Positions 33,428 to 42,248 of a DNA stretch of 64,000 bases are shown in pieces; positions within the stretch are counted from its first letter, which is position 1; each line of letters begins with the position of its first letter. The notes under the pieces are model-generated. The model was not told the origin of the DNA. It saw only the letters and a program-made list of their open reading frames with translations, and did no database searches. The stretch is from Microvirga makkahensis (GTDB lineage: Bacteria; Pseudomonadota; Alphaproteobacteria; Rhizobiales; Beijerinckiaceae): positions 1 through 64,000 of the forward strand of contig NZ_WURB01000025.1 of the NCBI RefSeq assembly GCF_009830105.1, written 5' to 3'. The position numbers and the translations under genes were made by a program.

Positions 33428-35521
33428 TCAGAATTTCCAGATGAAGTTGCCCTTCACGGCATGTTCCCGTGCATTTGCGCCTACCTGGCCTTCGTAGGAC
33501 ACGCCCAGGCTAATGTCGCGGGTCGCCTGCCAGTTGAGTCCTGCTTCCGTCACCAGCGCATTACGGTCAATCGGAGCACCAGAGACCAAGAATGCAGAGA
33601 CGCCACCGTTGAAAGCTACCAGAGCGGAAGGCTCAACATCGCCATAAGCATGACGCCAGCCTACCATGCCCCTCATTATCAGCGGGATTTCCGCACTTAC
33701 CTGAGTCTCCATCCGCAAGCCCAGCGTTGTAGTCCCCAAATCGTAGGTTTGGGCATAGCCGGTCAGAGCCGCAGTGCCACCTTCCTCGATAAAGTCGTCC
33801 GTATGGAGACGCAGGATTGAGGCGCCTGCAAAGGGCTCCAGGGTGGCAAGGCCCACTCGGAAGCGGTAGCCCACCTCACCGAAAGCCTGAGCGGTCCAAC
33901 CGTCATAGCTGGCGCTGGTCTGCTCGGCAAAGCCCGGGAATACAACCCTGCGGCTGATGTCGATGTCGTTTGCGGCCAGAGAGGTGCCCAGGCGCAGGTT
34001 CAGACCGCCCCAGGCCGCTGACCCATAGAGGGAGCCGAATATGCTCTCGTTTGAGCCGGAGGTCAGTCGCCCATCGCTGTCGAATGCGGTGCGGGTAAAG
34101 CCGCCAGCAAGGCCGATGCGGTAGGTCTGGTTGATGGTCGCATCCGCTCCGAGGATGAACCCGCCTGTCGAGGTATCCATCCTGGCAGCATTGCCGTTGC
34201 TGTCCAACTTGCCCCACGAGCCGAAGCCCTCGCCCCACAGAGCAACGCGGCGCGGGTCGAAGGTCGACACCGTCACCAGCACCGGCTGGGCACGGGACAG
34301 TTCGGCCGCAAAGGCTGCCGGCACTGTGATGGCCGAGCCCAGCGGCTGACGCAAGCGGCCCAGGAGGGAGCCCTGGACCTGCTGAGCATTGGTGTAGCCT
34401 GTTGCCGCACCGGAAGCGTGCGCCTCACCGGAGAGCGCGTCGAAGGCCTGTCGTGCCCCTTCCACGCTCTGACCGATCCCCGCATCGAACAGGGAGGCGC
34501 CTGAGCCGAGTGCCTCTACGGCGTCAGCAACCCGGTACTGGCTGCTACTCTCAGCCACGGAGTTGAACGCTACCGGCGGCGGAGTGGGCTCGCTGGGATC
34601 GGTTTTGCGCGTGAGGGTTAGGCTCACGTTGTTGGCAGTGTAACTGAGGTGGGATTGAGATACGCAAAGTTGGAGCTGACGCCCGCAAAAGGTGCCGCTC
34701 CGGCCGCCTGCAGCCGTAAGAATGGTGTAGCTGGTGGGAAGCCGATAGCTGCCAGCTTCAGCCAAAACGTTTACTGTGCCGCCCGTCAGAGTGGCTGTGC
34801 CGGCGGCCTCCAAAAGATCCGACTGGCCGGTTGCGTTCGTCTCCACATGATAGATAGAGCCTGCCCCGAAGCTCACATTGCCGCTCGCCCGAAGCGTGCC
34901 GATAGAGTTGCCAGGCGCCACGGTGGTGCCGCTCCCGGCGACGATCCCTCCCACCGTGCCGGTGCCATCGACGGCATTGGCCATCGTGCCGGATCCCGTC
35001 TGATCGACAATCAGAGTGCCGCTGTTGTTGATTGCACCGCTGCCAAAGCTGGCGGCAGAGCCGACAAGGGTGCCACTCGTAATTTCGGTGCCACCCGAGT
35101 AGGTGTTCGTCCCGGAAAGGGTCAGGCTTCGGCTCCCCAATCCAAGACGGAGCGCGACTGCCCCAAGAGTAGCACCATCTTTGATCGTGCCCGTGAACAG
35201 GCTATCGCTAGCTTGACCGGAGTTCGAGACTATCAGAGTGCCTGGCGCAGCACTGCTGTTGGTGATTGTGCCAGAGCCGGAAATGTCGCCAGCGACCGTG
35301 AACGCATTAGCATTTAGATCCAGGGTAGCAAGATTGGTGAACGGCCCCGTGATGGTCATGCCCGACATGCCGATCCTGAGCGTCGTATCCGGGTTCGCGA
35401 TCAAGACACCCGAGCCGGTCGCGGCGCTTGCGTTGATATCGTGCCGCAGCGTTGAAAAACCCGCACCGCCGAAAACGACTGAACCCAGCGGAGATGCAGT
35501 GCCGATGTTGCCGCCAGTCAT
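33428..35521 (-). CDS. Autotransporter beta-barrel protein, 5'-truncated
   Basis: A 697-residue frame that is the body of a type V secreted autotransporter. The N-terminal part is a passenger of beta-helix repeats (LTLSGTNTYSGGTEITSGTL is the autotransporter-associated repeat). The last ~270 residues form the outer-membrane barrel, from RRVALWGEGFGSWGKLDSNG to the terminal Phe of GNFIWKF, as needed for BAM insertion. Odd points: no signal peptide at this frame's start, and the upstream frame (35518-35751) overlaps its ATG in TGATG, so the 5' end is likely frameshifted or lost. A ~40-base segment (34650-34690) reads GTFCGRQLQLCVS but restores to GTFAGVSSNFAYLNPT in another frame, a compensated double frameshift. 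Confidence 0.8.
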   Translation of the reverse strand: MTGGNIGTASPLGSVVFGGAGFSTLRHDINASAATGSGVLIANPDTTLRIGMSGMTITGPFTNLATLDLNANAFTVAGDISGSGTITNSSAAPGTLIVSNSGQASDSLFTGTIKDGATLGAVALRLGLGSRSLTLSGTNTYSGGTEITSGTLVGSAASFGSGAINNSGTLIVDQTGSGTMANAVDGTGTVGGIVAGSGTTVAPGNSIGTLRASGNVSFGAGSIYHVETNATGQSDLLEAAGTATLTGGTVNVLAEAGSYRLPTSYTILTAAGGRSGTFCGRQLQLCVSQSHLSYTANNVSLTLTRKTDPSEPTPPPVAFNSVAESSSQYRVADAVEALGSGASLFDAGIGQSVEGARQAFDALSGEAHASGAATGYTNAQQVQGSLLGRLRQPLGSAITVPAAFAAELSRAQPVLVTVSTFDPRRVALWGEGFGSWGKLDSNGNAARMDTSTGGFILGADATINQTYRIGLAGGFTRTAFDSDGRLTSGSNESIFGSLYGSAAWGGLNLRLGTSLAANDIDISRRVVFPGFAEQTSASYDGWTAQAFGEVGYRFRVGLATLEPFAGASILRLHTDDFIEEGGTAALTGYAQTYDLGTTTLGLRMETQVSAEIPLIMRGMVGWRHAYGDVEPSALVAFNGGVSAFLVSGAPIDRNALVTEAGLNWQATRDISLGVSYEGQVGANAREHAVKGNFIWKF

Positions 35522-35751
35522 CGTGGGGCCCTGAACGTGAGTGCGCCGCCGCCGCCGGGAGCACCCTCGACTTGGCCAGCGATGTTGCCGGAGACAGTCA
35601 GCTCACGGCCCGGGTTGCTCGCGAAGGAGATTGTCGCGGCGTAGATACTGCCATCGATCATTCCGCTCCCAAAAACCCCAAATTGGAGCTCCTTGATCTG
35701 GGCTGCCCAGGTGTATGGGACAAGGACCTGTGCTTCGATGGCCGTTGACAT
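35518..35751 (-). pseudogene. Autotransporter passenger N-terminal fragment
   Basis: A 77-codon frame starting at 35751 and ending at the start of the main autotransporter frame. Its content (NPGRELTVSGNIAGQVEG, then GGGGALTF) is passenger-like and would continue into the downstream frame after a one-base shift. There is no signal peptide in this piece either, so the true 5' end is missing or further displaced. The rest of 35752-36046 shows no gene I can support. Confidence 0.5.
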
Positions 35752-36046
35752 TCAATCGCAATCGCGCGGCGATGCTGCCCGATTGGCCCTGCACATTGTT
35801 AGTCGTGCGTGACTACAGGTGTGAGCGCCTGAAAGGTTGCTAAACCTCGAAATCACTGAAAGTGCGTGTCCTGGCCTGGGCCGAGAACCCGCACAGTTCC
35901 GGTAAAGCTCGCCGAACTGACGATGCCTTCAACTTGGCCCCCGATAACGTGCCGCCGCATCGTTTTGCACCTAGCCGGGAAGAGCTCTGATCCAGAATTT
36001 CTCTGTTTCTGGGACTTGCCAAATCCTCGCGAGGTGTTGAAATTGC

Positions 36047-36063
36047 GCACCTTGCGAAGGTGC
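36047..36063. promoter_or_regulatory. Inverted repeat just before the DHA2 efflux gene
   Basis: GCACCTT-GCG-AAGGTGC is a perfect 7-bp dyad ending 10 bases before the ATG. It covers the only AAGG that could serve as ribosome binding site, so it could be a repressor operator or an mRNA hairpin that limits translation. Confidence 0.45.
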
Positions 36064-36073
36064 AAGTCGAGTC

Positions 36074-37621
36074 ATGCAAGAACAGACAACAGTTGAAAAC
36101 CAGCCGCTCGCCGGACGCCGTGAGTGGATCGGACTCTGCGTTCTGTCGACAGCCTGCCTGATCTACTCGATGGACTTGTCCGTGCTCTTTCTGGCAATGC
36201 CGGCCATTGTGGCGGACCTCGATCCATCGGCATCGGAAATGCTCTGGATCAACGACATCTACGGCTTCATGGTCGCAGGCTTCCTCGTGACCATGGGCAC
36301 GCTCGGCGACAGGATCGGACGCCGGCGTGTGCTGCTCATTGGTGCCTTCGCGTTCGGTGTGGCGTCGGCGCTTGCCGCATTCTCGAGCACGGCTCAGCAA
36401 CTCATCATTGCTCGCGCGCTGCTTGGGATCGCCGGTGCGACGATTGCTCCGTCGACGCTGTCTCTGGTGGTTAACCTATTCGAGAACGAACACGAGCGGA
36501 ACCGGGCGATCAGCATCTGGGGCACTGCCTTCGCCCTGGGAGGGCTGGTGGGGCCCCTCATCGGCGGCGTGCTGCTGCAATACTTTCATTGGGGTTCGGT
36601 GTTTCTGATCAACATCCCGATCATGCTCGCGCTGCTGGTCGCCGCGCCCTTCCTGCTGCCGGAATATAGAAATGAGGGCGGCGAAAAGCTCGACCTGCTC
36701 AGTGTAACGCTGTCGCTCGGGACCGTGCTGCCCATCATCTACGGCTTCAAGCATATGGCAGCCGACGGCTTTGCGCCGCGCCAGCTGGTGGCCATCGTCG
36801 CCGGCCTGCTGGTCGGCGTGCTGTTCGTGCGCCGCCAGAAGAGCCTCGCACATCCTCTGGTCGATCTGCGCCTGTTCCGCATTCCCGCCTTTACGGCCTC
36901 GCTGATCGTCAATCTGGCCGGCGTGTTCTTCGTGTTCGGCGTTTTCCTGTTCCAAAACCTGTTTCTGCAGCTGGTTCTCGGCCTGGCGCCGCTCGAAGCG
37001 GCCTTGTGGTCCGTGCCGTCCGCGCTCGTCTTCACGGTCATGTCGTTCCAGTCTCATCGATTCATGAACCGGCTCGGCCCGGTCAGGACCGTGCTCCTCG
37101 GCCTGCTGGTCAATGCCGTCGGCGTCTCCGCGATGGCTGCCGCCGCCTATGCCGAGAGCCTGGTAGGCGTTCTTGGCGCCAGCATGCTGGTGGGGCTCGG
37201 CTTCGTGCCGGTCATCCTCACCACGACAGGCCTGATCGTGGGGACTGCACCGCCGGAGCAGGCTGGCTCGGCCTCCGCCATCTCGGAAACAAGCGCGGAG
37301 TTCGGCGGAGCGCTTGGTGTCGCCGTTCTTGGAAGTCTCGGAACGCTCGTCTACCGCATGACGATGGATGGGGTGGACCTGAGCGGGCTGAACGCCGCTC
37401 AGCAGCTTGCCGTCTCCTCCACCCTCGCCGGCGCGGTCGAGACCGCCAAGGCGATGGGCGAAACAGCACCCGCATGGCTGAACGTGGCTCGAACCGGCTT
37501 CTCGCTCGGCTTTGCGACGTGCTGTGCCATCGCGTCAGTCACGCTGCTGTTTCTGGCCGCTCTCGCTCGCAAGATCTATGCGAGCGCTCATATCGAGGGA
37601 AAGGCGGCCACGCAGAAGTAG
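36074..37621 (+). CDS. DHA2 family MFS efflux transporter (SmvA/QacA-like, 14 TM)
   Basis: A 515-residue inner-membrane drug/H+ antiporter. Family marks: LIYSMDLSVLFLAMPAI in helix 1 (motif D1-like), the GTLGDRIGRRRVLLIG loop (motif A), ALGGLVGPLIGGVLLQ (motif C of helix 5) and 14 predicted helices. Close in pattern to SmvA/QacA/LfrA, which extrude quaternary ammonium compounds, dyes and some antibiotics. The ATG at 36074 follows a 7-bp inverted repeat. No TetR partner adjoins; the nearest genes are remnants and a SnoaL-like gene on the other strand. Confidence 0.88.
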   Translation: MQEQTTVENQPLAGRREWIGLCVLSTACLIYSMDLSVLFLAMPAIVADLDPSASEMLWINDIYGFMVAGFLVTMGTLGDRIGRRRVLLIGAFAFGVASALAAFSSTAQQLIIARALLGIAGATIAPSTLSLVVNLFENEHERNRAISIWGTAFALGGLVGPLIGGVLLQYFHWGSVFLINIPIMLALLVAAPFLLPEYRNEGGEKLDLLSVTLSLGTVLPIIYGFKHMAADGFAPRQLVAIVAGLLVGVLFVRRQKSLAHPLVDLRLFRIPAFTASLIVNLAGVFFVFGVFLFQNLFLQLVLGLAPLEAALWSVPSALVFTVMSFQSHRFMNRLGPVRTVLLGLLVNAVGVSAMAAAAYAESLVGVLGASMLVGLGFVPVILTTTGLIVGTAPPEQAGSASAISETSAEFGGALGVAVLGSLGTLVYRMTMDGVDLSGLNAAQQLAVSSTLAGAVETAKAMGETAPAWLNVARTGFSLGFATCCAIASVTLLFLAALARKIYASAHIEGKAATQK

Positions 37622-37627
37622 GCGTGA

Positions 37628-37762
37628 CCCATCCCCTGCATGAGGGGCAAGATAGGTGCTGTTCTCATTCCAGAGTTCGCCCAGCAGGGCTCTGCGGCGT
37701 CGCGGATCCGTCTCGTTCCAGAGGTCGATGTCGCAGGTGACGATAGTCGCAGCGTCGGTCAC
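37628..37762 (-). pseudogene. SnoaL-like (NTF2-fold) N-terminal fragment
   Basis: About 45 codons from an ATG at 37762 encode VTCDIDLWNETDPRRRRALL and ELWNENSTYL, the first helix and strand of a SnoaL-like NTF2-fold protein. The match stops near 37630 and the gene is missing two thirds of its length, cut at the 3' end of the MFS gene. Confidence 0.55.
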
Positions 37763-37839
37763 GGGAAATCTCCTTACATCCGGCGAGATAGTTCATGAGC
37801 AGCCTGCAGGTGACTTTTGGATGCCGAATGCCTGCGCCC

Positions 37840-38280
37840 TCAAGGGGTGCAGGCCTCGGCGATCGAGAGGCTGTTCTCGAAGAGGCGATGCCGGGTGATG
37901 CGGCCGTTCTTGACAGTGAGGTGCAGCGCGAACGGGCCCGCGAAGGACTTGCCCGTGGCGCGGACGGTGCCGGACAGGTGCCCCATCAGGACGGCGTCGG
38001 GACCCTCGACGAGGAAGGTATCGACGGTAGCCCGGGCCTTCTCAGGCACGGTATGTTCCATTAACTCCGTGAACTGGGCAGCGCATTCGGCGGCGGTGGA
38101 CCGTGGGCGGATCCAGCGAGCGGCAGGGTTTTCGGCGAGCATCCAGTCGACCTTGTCGGCGAAGAGCGCGACGAGCCGCTCGGTGTCTCCGGCCAGCCGG
38201 GCGGCCAGGAACGCCTGCACGACCGCGCGTGTGGCGTCGGCGACGGAATCGTCGGTGGTGGCGGATGTGACGGGCATCAT
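37840..38280 (-). CDS. SnoaL-like/nuclear transport factor 2 family protein
   Basis: A 146-residue alpha+beta-barrel protein: VQAFLAARLAGDTERLVALFAD (first helices), DKVDWMLAENP, and the closing strands GKSFAGPFALHLTVKNGRITRHRLFENSL. The fold houses isomerases, dehydratases, polyketide cyclases and proteins without catalysis, so no reaction is assigned. GAGGAGAG precedes the ATG at 38280. The upstream neighbour is a stranded transposase fragment and the downstream one another NTF2-fold scrap, suggesting local duplication followed by loss. Confidence 0.8.
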   Translation of the reverse strand: MMPVTSATTDDSVADATRAVVQAFLAARLAGDTERLVALFADKVDWMLAENPAARWIRPRSTAAECAAQFTELMEHTVPEKARATVDTFLVEGPDAVLMGHLSGTVRATGKSFAGPFALHLTVKNGRITRHRLFENSLSIAEACTP

Positions 38281-38414
38281 GGTGCTCTCCTCGCTGTTGC
38301 GGCCGGATCCCTGGGGGTTCCGTCGATGCGCAGGATTCTGCCCGGAAGGAGGAAGGCGGTCGATTACCCCGGAGATAATGAGCGTAAACATTGATAGGAT
38401 GCATCAGCCACAGG

Positions 38415-38570
38415 TTAAGGCGAGAGGCGGGCCAGCCACTTGCGTGCGGTGCGCTCGCTGATGCCAGAATCTCGGGCGATCTCCCCAGCGGACTGACCAT
38501 GTTCGATGACGCGGCGGATCAATTCCGCCCGACCTAGGCGGGGCGTGCTGGCGCTATGCGAAGCGAAGGG
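38415..38570 (-). pseudogene. IS481-type transposase helix-turn-helix remnant
   Basis: About 50 codons encode RLGRAELIRRVIEHGQSAGE, then DSGISERTARKWLARL, the N-terminal helix-turn-helix of IS481-family transposases. The frame stops at 38415 without the DDE domain. It abuts the 3' end of rhaI. Confidence 0.6.
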
Positions 38571-38578
38571 GGGCGGGA

Positions 38579-39874
38579 TCAGACGATTCCGCCGCCGCCA
38601 CTGGCCACGATAGGACGCTCCTTGCCGACGCTCTCGCGATAGCCGCTGGCGCGAAAAGCCGCCACCGGGGCGATCGCGCCCCCGGATTTCAAGCGAGCCA
38701 TGGCGAGGATCGGCTCTACATCGGTACGGAAGGCGTTCTTCAGGGTCTCGGAGGCCATGAGCGCGTCGTTTGCCTCCTGGTAATCCTCGAGAGCCTTTCG
38801 ATCGACGATCAGGGCCTGCGCATAGGCTCGCCGGATCTCGTTGGCGCTGCAAATCAGGCTCTCGATCGGGTCCGTTACGTTGTGAGATTGGTCGATCATG
38901 TGAGCGGGATGGAAGTCCCGTGTTTTACGATACTCGGCATCCACCAGTTCATTGAAGACGAGGAACAGGCGGTAGGGATCGATGGAGCCGCTATCCAGAT
39001 CATCGTCGCCATATTTCGAGTCGTTGAAATGAAAGCCGCCGAGCTTCCTGAACTGGACGAGGCGGGCGACGATCATCTCGATATTGACGTTCGGCGCATG
39101 GTGGCCAAGGTCCACGAGGCAATAGGCCTTATTCCCGAGTTCCGTCGCGATGAGATAGTTCGTGCCCCAATCCTGTACGACGGTCGAGTAGAACGCCGGC
39201 TCGTACATCTTGTGCTCGGTGAAGATGCGCCAGTCGCTCGGGAGTCGCTTGTAAATTGCTTTCATTGAGTCGAGATAACGCTCGAAGCTCCGCATGAAGT
39301 TGGTTTGTCCCGGGAAATTCGAGCCATCGCCGATCCAGACCGTGAGAGCCTTCGAGCCAATAATCTTACCGATCTCGATGCATTCGATATTGTGCTCGAT
39401 GGCTTGTTGGCGGGTCCCTGAATTCGTGTGGCTAAGCGATCCGTATTTGTAACTGTGCTCCTGCCCCGGCGCATCAGAGAATGTGTTGGAATTCATCGCG
39501 TCGAAGCTGAGGCCCAGCGCATCTGCATGGGCTTTCAGTTGCCGCGGATCGTCCACCTTGTCCCACGGAATATGCAGGGACACCCTGGGTGTCGCCTGCG
39601 TGAGTTGGTGGATCACCGCGCAGTCGTCGAGCTTGTCGAAGATGTTGCGTGGTTCGCCGATGCCGGGAAAGCGCGCGAAGCGCGTCCCGCCCGTGCCGAC
39701 GCCCCAGGAGGGAATGGCGACGAAGAATTCTGCCACATTCTCCGTGATCGTATCGATATCGATACCTTCGCCGGAGAGCTTCGCGCCGAGCGCCTCGTAA
39801 CCGACCTTGAGAGCGCTCACGCGCTTCTCGTTGTCGGCGGCAATGATGTCAGCCCGGATCCTCTGTTCTGGCAT
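38579..39874 (-). CDS. rhaI: L-rhamnose isomerase, Rhizobium type (RhaI)
   Basis: A 431-residue TIM-barrel isomerase of the xylose-isomerase-like superfamily, converting L-rhamnose to L-rhamnulose. It has the features of the Pseudomonas/Rhizobium-type rhamnose catabolism isomerase: SWGVGTGGTRFARFPG, TVWIGDGSNFPGQ, IFTEHKMYEPAFY, LVDLGHHAPN and GGFHFNDSKYGDDDLD, with Glu, Asp and His metal ligands. GGGAGGAAACCA before the ATG at 39874 fixes the start. It is the second gene of a leftward operon (22 bases after rhaD) divergent from the rhamnose transport genes. A transposase fragment lies immediately downstream. Confidence 0.92.
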   Translation of the reverse strand: MPEQRIRADIIAADNEKRVSALKVGYEALGAKLSGEGIDIDTITENVAEFFVAIPSWGVGTGGTRFARFPGIGEPRNIFDKLDDCAVIHQLTQATPRVSLHIPWDKVDDPRQLKAHADALGLSFDAMNSNTFSDAPGQEHSYKYGSLSHTNSGTRQQAIEHNIECIEIGKIIGSKALTVWIGDGSNFPGQTNFMRSFERYLDSMKAIYKRLPSDWRIFTEHKMYEPAFYSTVVQDWGTNYLIATELGNKAYCLVDLGHHAPNVNIEMIVARLVQFRKLGGFHFNDSKYGDDDLDSGSIDPYRLFLVFNELVDAEYRKTRDFHPAHMIDQSHNVTDPIESLICSANEIRRAYAQALIVDRKALEDYQEANDALMASETLKNAFRTDVEPILAMARLKSGGAIAPVAAFRASGYRESVGKERPIVASGGGGIV

Positions 39875-39896
39875 TGGTTTCCTCCCCGGGTTTCCT

Positions 39897-42002
39897 TTAG
39901 CGGGTGAACGAAATAGCGTTTCCCGCATCGACATTGATGATGTTGCCAGTGGACTTCGCCGAGGCGTCCGAGGCGAGGAAATAGATCGCTTCCGCGACGT
40001 CTTCGGGGAAGACGTTCAGTTGCAGCAGGGAGCGCTTGCGGTAATGCTCCTCCAGCTGATCGACCGCGAGGTTGGACGAAGCCGCACGCTGCTCCCGCCA
40101 TTCGCCCGACCAGATCTTGGAGCCGCGGAGCACCGCGTCCGGATTGACCGTGTTGACGCGAATGCCAGCTTTCGCGCCCTCGAGCGCCAAGCAGCGGGCA
40201 AGGTGGATCTCAGCAGCCTTGGCCGTGCAATAGGCTGAGGCGTTGGGAGAGGAGGCGAGGCCGTTCTTGGATGCCACAAAGACGATGTTGCCCCCGAGCT
40301 TCTGGCGGCGGAACAGACGGAACGCCTCGCGGGAGACCAGGAAGTAGCCGGTCGCGAGAATGTCGATATTCTTGTTCCACATCGCAAGCTCGGTCTCCTC
40401 GATGGGAGCCGAGGAGGCAATGCCGGCATTGGATACTAGAATATCGATACCTCCGAACTCGACCGACGCCGTGACGAAGGAGGAGAGGACCTCGCTCTCG
40501 CTCGTGACGTTGAGCTTCACGCCGCGCACCACGTCGCCTCCGAAGCGCCTGCCGAAATCCGCGACTGTTGTGTCGAGCGATTCCTGATCGATGTCGGCCA
40601 GAACCACGCAGGCGCCTTCCGCAATCAACCGCTCCGCCGTCGCGCGCCCGATCCCGCCGGCGGCGCCCGTTATGAACGCGACGCGACCCGCGAGGCTTTT
40701 CGGCTTCGGAATGCGCTGGAGCTTAGCTTCCTCGAGCAGCCAGTATTCGATGTCGAAGGCTTCCTGCTGCGGCAGGCCTTGGTACTCCGAGACCGTAGAC
40801 GCGCCGCGCATCACATTGATGGCGTTGACGTAGAACTCGCTGGCGATGCGAGCAGTGGCCTTGTCACGGGCGAAGGACAACATGCCGACACCTGGGATCA
40901 GGAAGATCACCGGGTTCGGATCGCGCATCTTCGGGCTGTCCGGGTGCTTGCATTGCTGGTAATAGCGCGTGTAGTCGGCGCGATAGGATTCCAGCGCCGC
41001 ATCGAGACCTGTCAAAACAGAATCTACATCCGGCGATTGCGGATCGAAGTCGAGCACGAGCGGGCGAATCTTGGTCCGCAGGAAGTGGTCCGGGCAGCTG
41101 GTGCCGAGATGCGCTAGCGGCTTGAGATGGGCGGAGTTGACGAATTCGAGCACCGCATCCTGATCGTCGAAATGCCCGAGCTTGCGCTCCGCCTGACCGA
41201 TCCTGCCGCGGATCTCCGGCATCAGACGCGCGGCGATCTTGCGGCGCTCGTCCCCGGGAAGGCTGGCGGCCACAGCGCCTCCGAAGGCCGGCTTGCCTGC
41301 CGTTTTCAGAGCAAACCACTTGATGGCCTGGTTGATGATGCGCAGCGTCAGCTCGTAACAATCCTTGGCCGTATCGGCCCAGGTGAAGAGGCCGTGGCTC
41401 TCGAGCACCACACCCTTGGCGTGAGGATTGGCCTTGGCGAAGGCTTCGAGGTCAAGGCCAAGCTGGAAGCCAGGACGGCGCCAGGGGAGCCATCCGATCT
41501 CGTCGCCGAAGATTTCCTGCGTGAGCGCGCGCGAGCTCTTGGAGGCTGCGATTGCGATGATCGCATCCGGGTGCATGTGATCCACATGCTTATAGGGCAG
41601 GAAGCCGTGCAGGGGCGTGTCGATGGAGGCTGCGCGCGCATTCAGGTTGAAGGTTGCATGAGGCAGGAAGCCCACCATGCGGTCCTCGTCCTCAACCCCC
41701 CTGTAGATGGACTTCAGCGACCGCAGCTTGTCCATGTAGAGGGTGGCAAAACCGTCGAGCTTGATCGTGCCGACGTCCCCGCCGGACCCTTTCACCCAGA
41801 GGACCTCGACTGTCTCACCGGTGAGCGGGTCCGTTTCCATTACCTTGGCCGAGGTGTTGCCGCCGCCATAATTCGTGATGCGCTTGTCGGCACCGAGGAG
41901 GTTTGAGCGGTAGAGGAGCAGGCCGGGCTCGTCGAGCCCGACAGCCTTTGCGTCATCCCATTTGTTGTCCAGCAGCTTCACGTTCTGTGTTGCGGTATCC
42001 AC
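39897..42002 (-). CDS. rhaD: Bifunctional rhamnulose-1-phosphate aldolase/lactaldehyde dehydrogenase (RhaD)
   Basis: A 701-residue fusion. The N-terminal class II aldolase domain (about 1-400) has NYGGGNTSAK, VKGSGGDVG and the zinc triad HVDHMHPDA. The C-terminal SDR domain (about 425-701) has TGAAGGIGRAT (NAD binding) and YCTAKAAEIHL with the YxxxK catalytic pair. It splits L-rhamnulose 1-phosphate into DHAP and L-lactaldehyde and oxidises the latter. The start is GTG at 42002, preceded by GGAGGACAAT; the frame upstream (to 42089) lacks a start signal. It heads the leftward rhaDI operon; the promoter shares the gap with rhaR. Confidence 0.93.
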   Translation of the reverse strand: MDTATQNVKLLDNKWDDAKAVGLDEPGLLLYRSNLLGADKRITNYGGGNTSAKVMETDPLTGETVEVLWVKGSGGDVGTIKLDGFATLYMDKLRSLKSIYRGVEDEDRMVGFLPHATFNLNARAASIDTPLHGFLPYKHVDHMHPDAIIAIAASKSSRALTQEIFGDEIGWLPWRRPGFQLGLDLEAFAKANPHAKGVVLESHGLFTWADTAKDCYELTLRIINQAIKWFALKTAGKPAFGGAVAASLPGDERRKIAARLMPEIRGRIGQAERKLGHFDDQDAVLEFVNSAHLKPLAHLGTSCPDHFLRTKIRPLVLDFDPQSPDVDSVLTGLDAALESYRADYTRYYQQCKHPDSPKMRDPNPVIFLIPGVGMLSFARDKATARIASEFYVNAINVMRGASTVSEYQGLPQQEAFDIEYWLLEEAKLQRIPKPKSLAGRVAFITGAAGGIGRATAERLIAEGACVVLADIDQESLDTTVADFGRRFGGDVVRGVKLNVTSESEVLSSFVTASVEFGGIDILVSNAGIASSAPIEETELAMWNKNIDILATGYFLVSREAFRLFRRQKLGGNIVFVASKNGLASSPNASAYCTAKAAEIHLARCLALEGAKAGIRVNTVNPDAVLRGSKIWSGEWREQRAASSNLAVDQLEEHYRKRSLLQLNVFPEDVAEAIYFLASDASAKSTGNIINVDAGNAISFTR

Positions 42003-42081
42003 ATTGTCCTCCTGCCAAGCTGAAGTGGCTGCGCAGTGCCTCACGCTCAGGCGGAGAGCATTGGCGAGGCTCCCGGCCTTG

Positions 42082-42120
42082 TCAACCAAAACTGGTCAAA
42101 ATCAATCAAAATAGATCATG
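42082..42120. promoter_or_regulatory. Candidate RhaR operators (AT-rich direct repeats)
   Basis: In the rhaD-rhaR gap, TCAAAAT occurs at 42096 and 42105, with a third TCAACCAAAA at 42082. Spacing of 9 and 14 bases and the position close to the rhaD start fit tandem DeoR-family half-sites. Confidence 0.4.
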
Positions 42121-42248
42121 CTACGAAGGAATAAGATCGGAACTGATTGACGGTGCTCCGAATCTCCAGGACGTTAGGATTGCGCTTAAACGGATTTGAT
42201 GGCCTCTTAGTGGTCTTGCTTGGTTCTGGAGCGCTCGAGTGAGGAATA

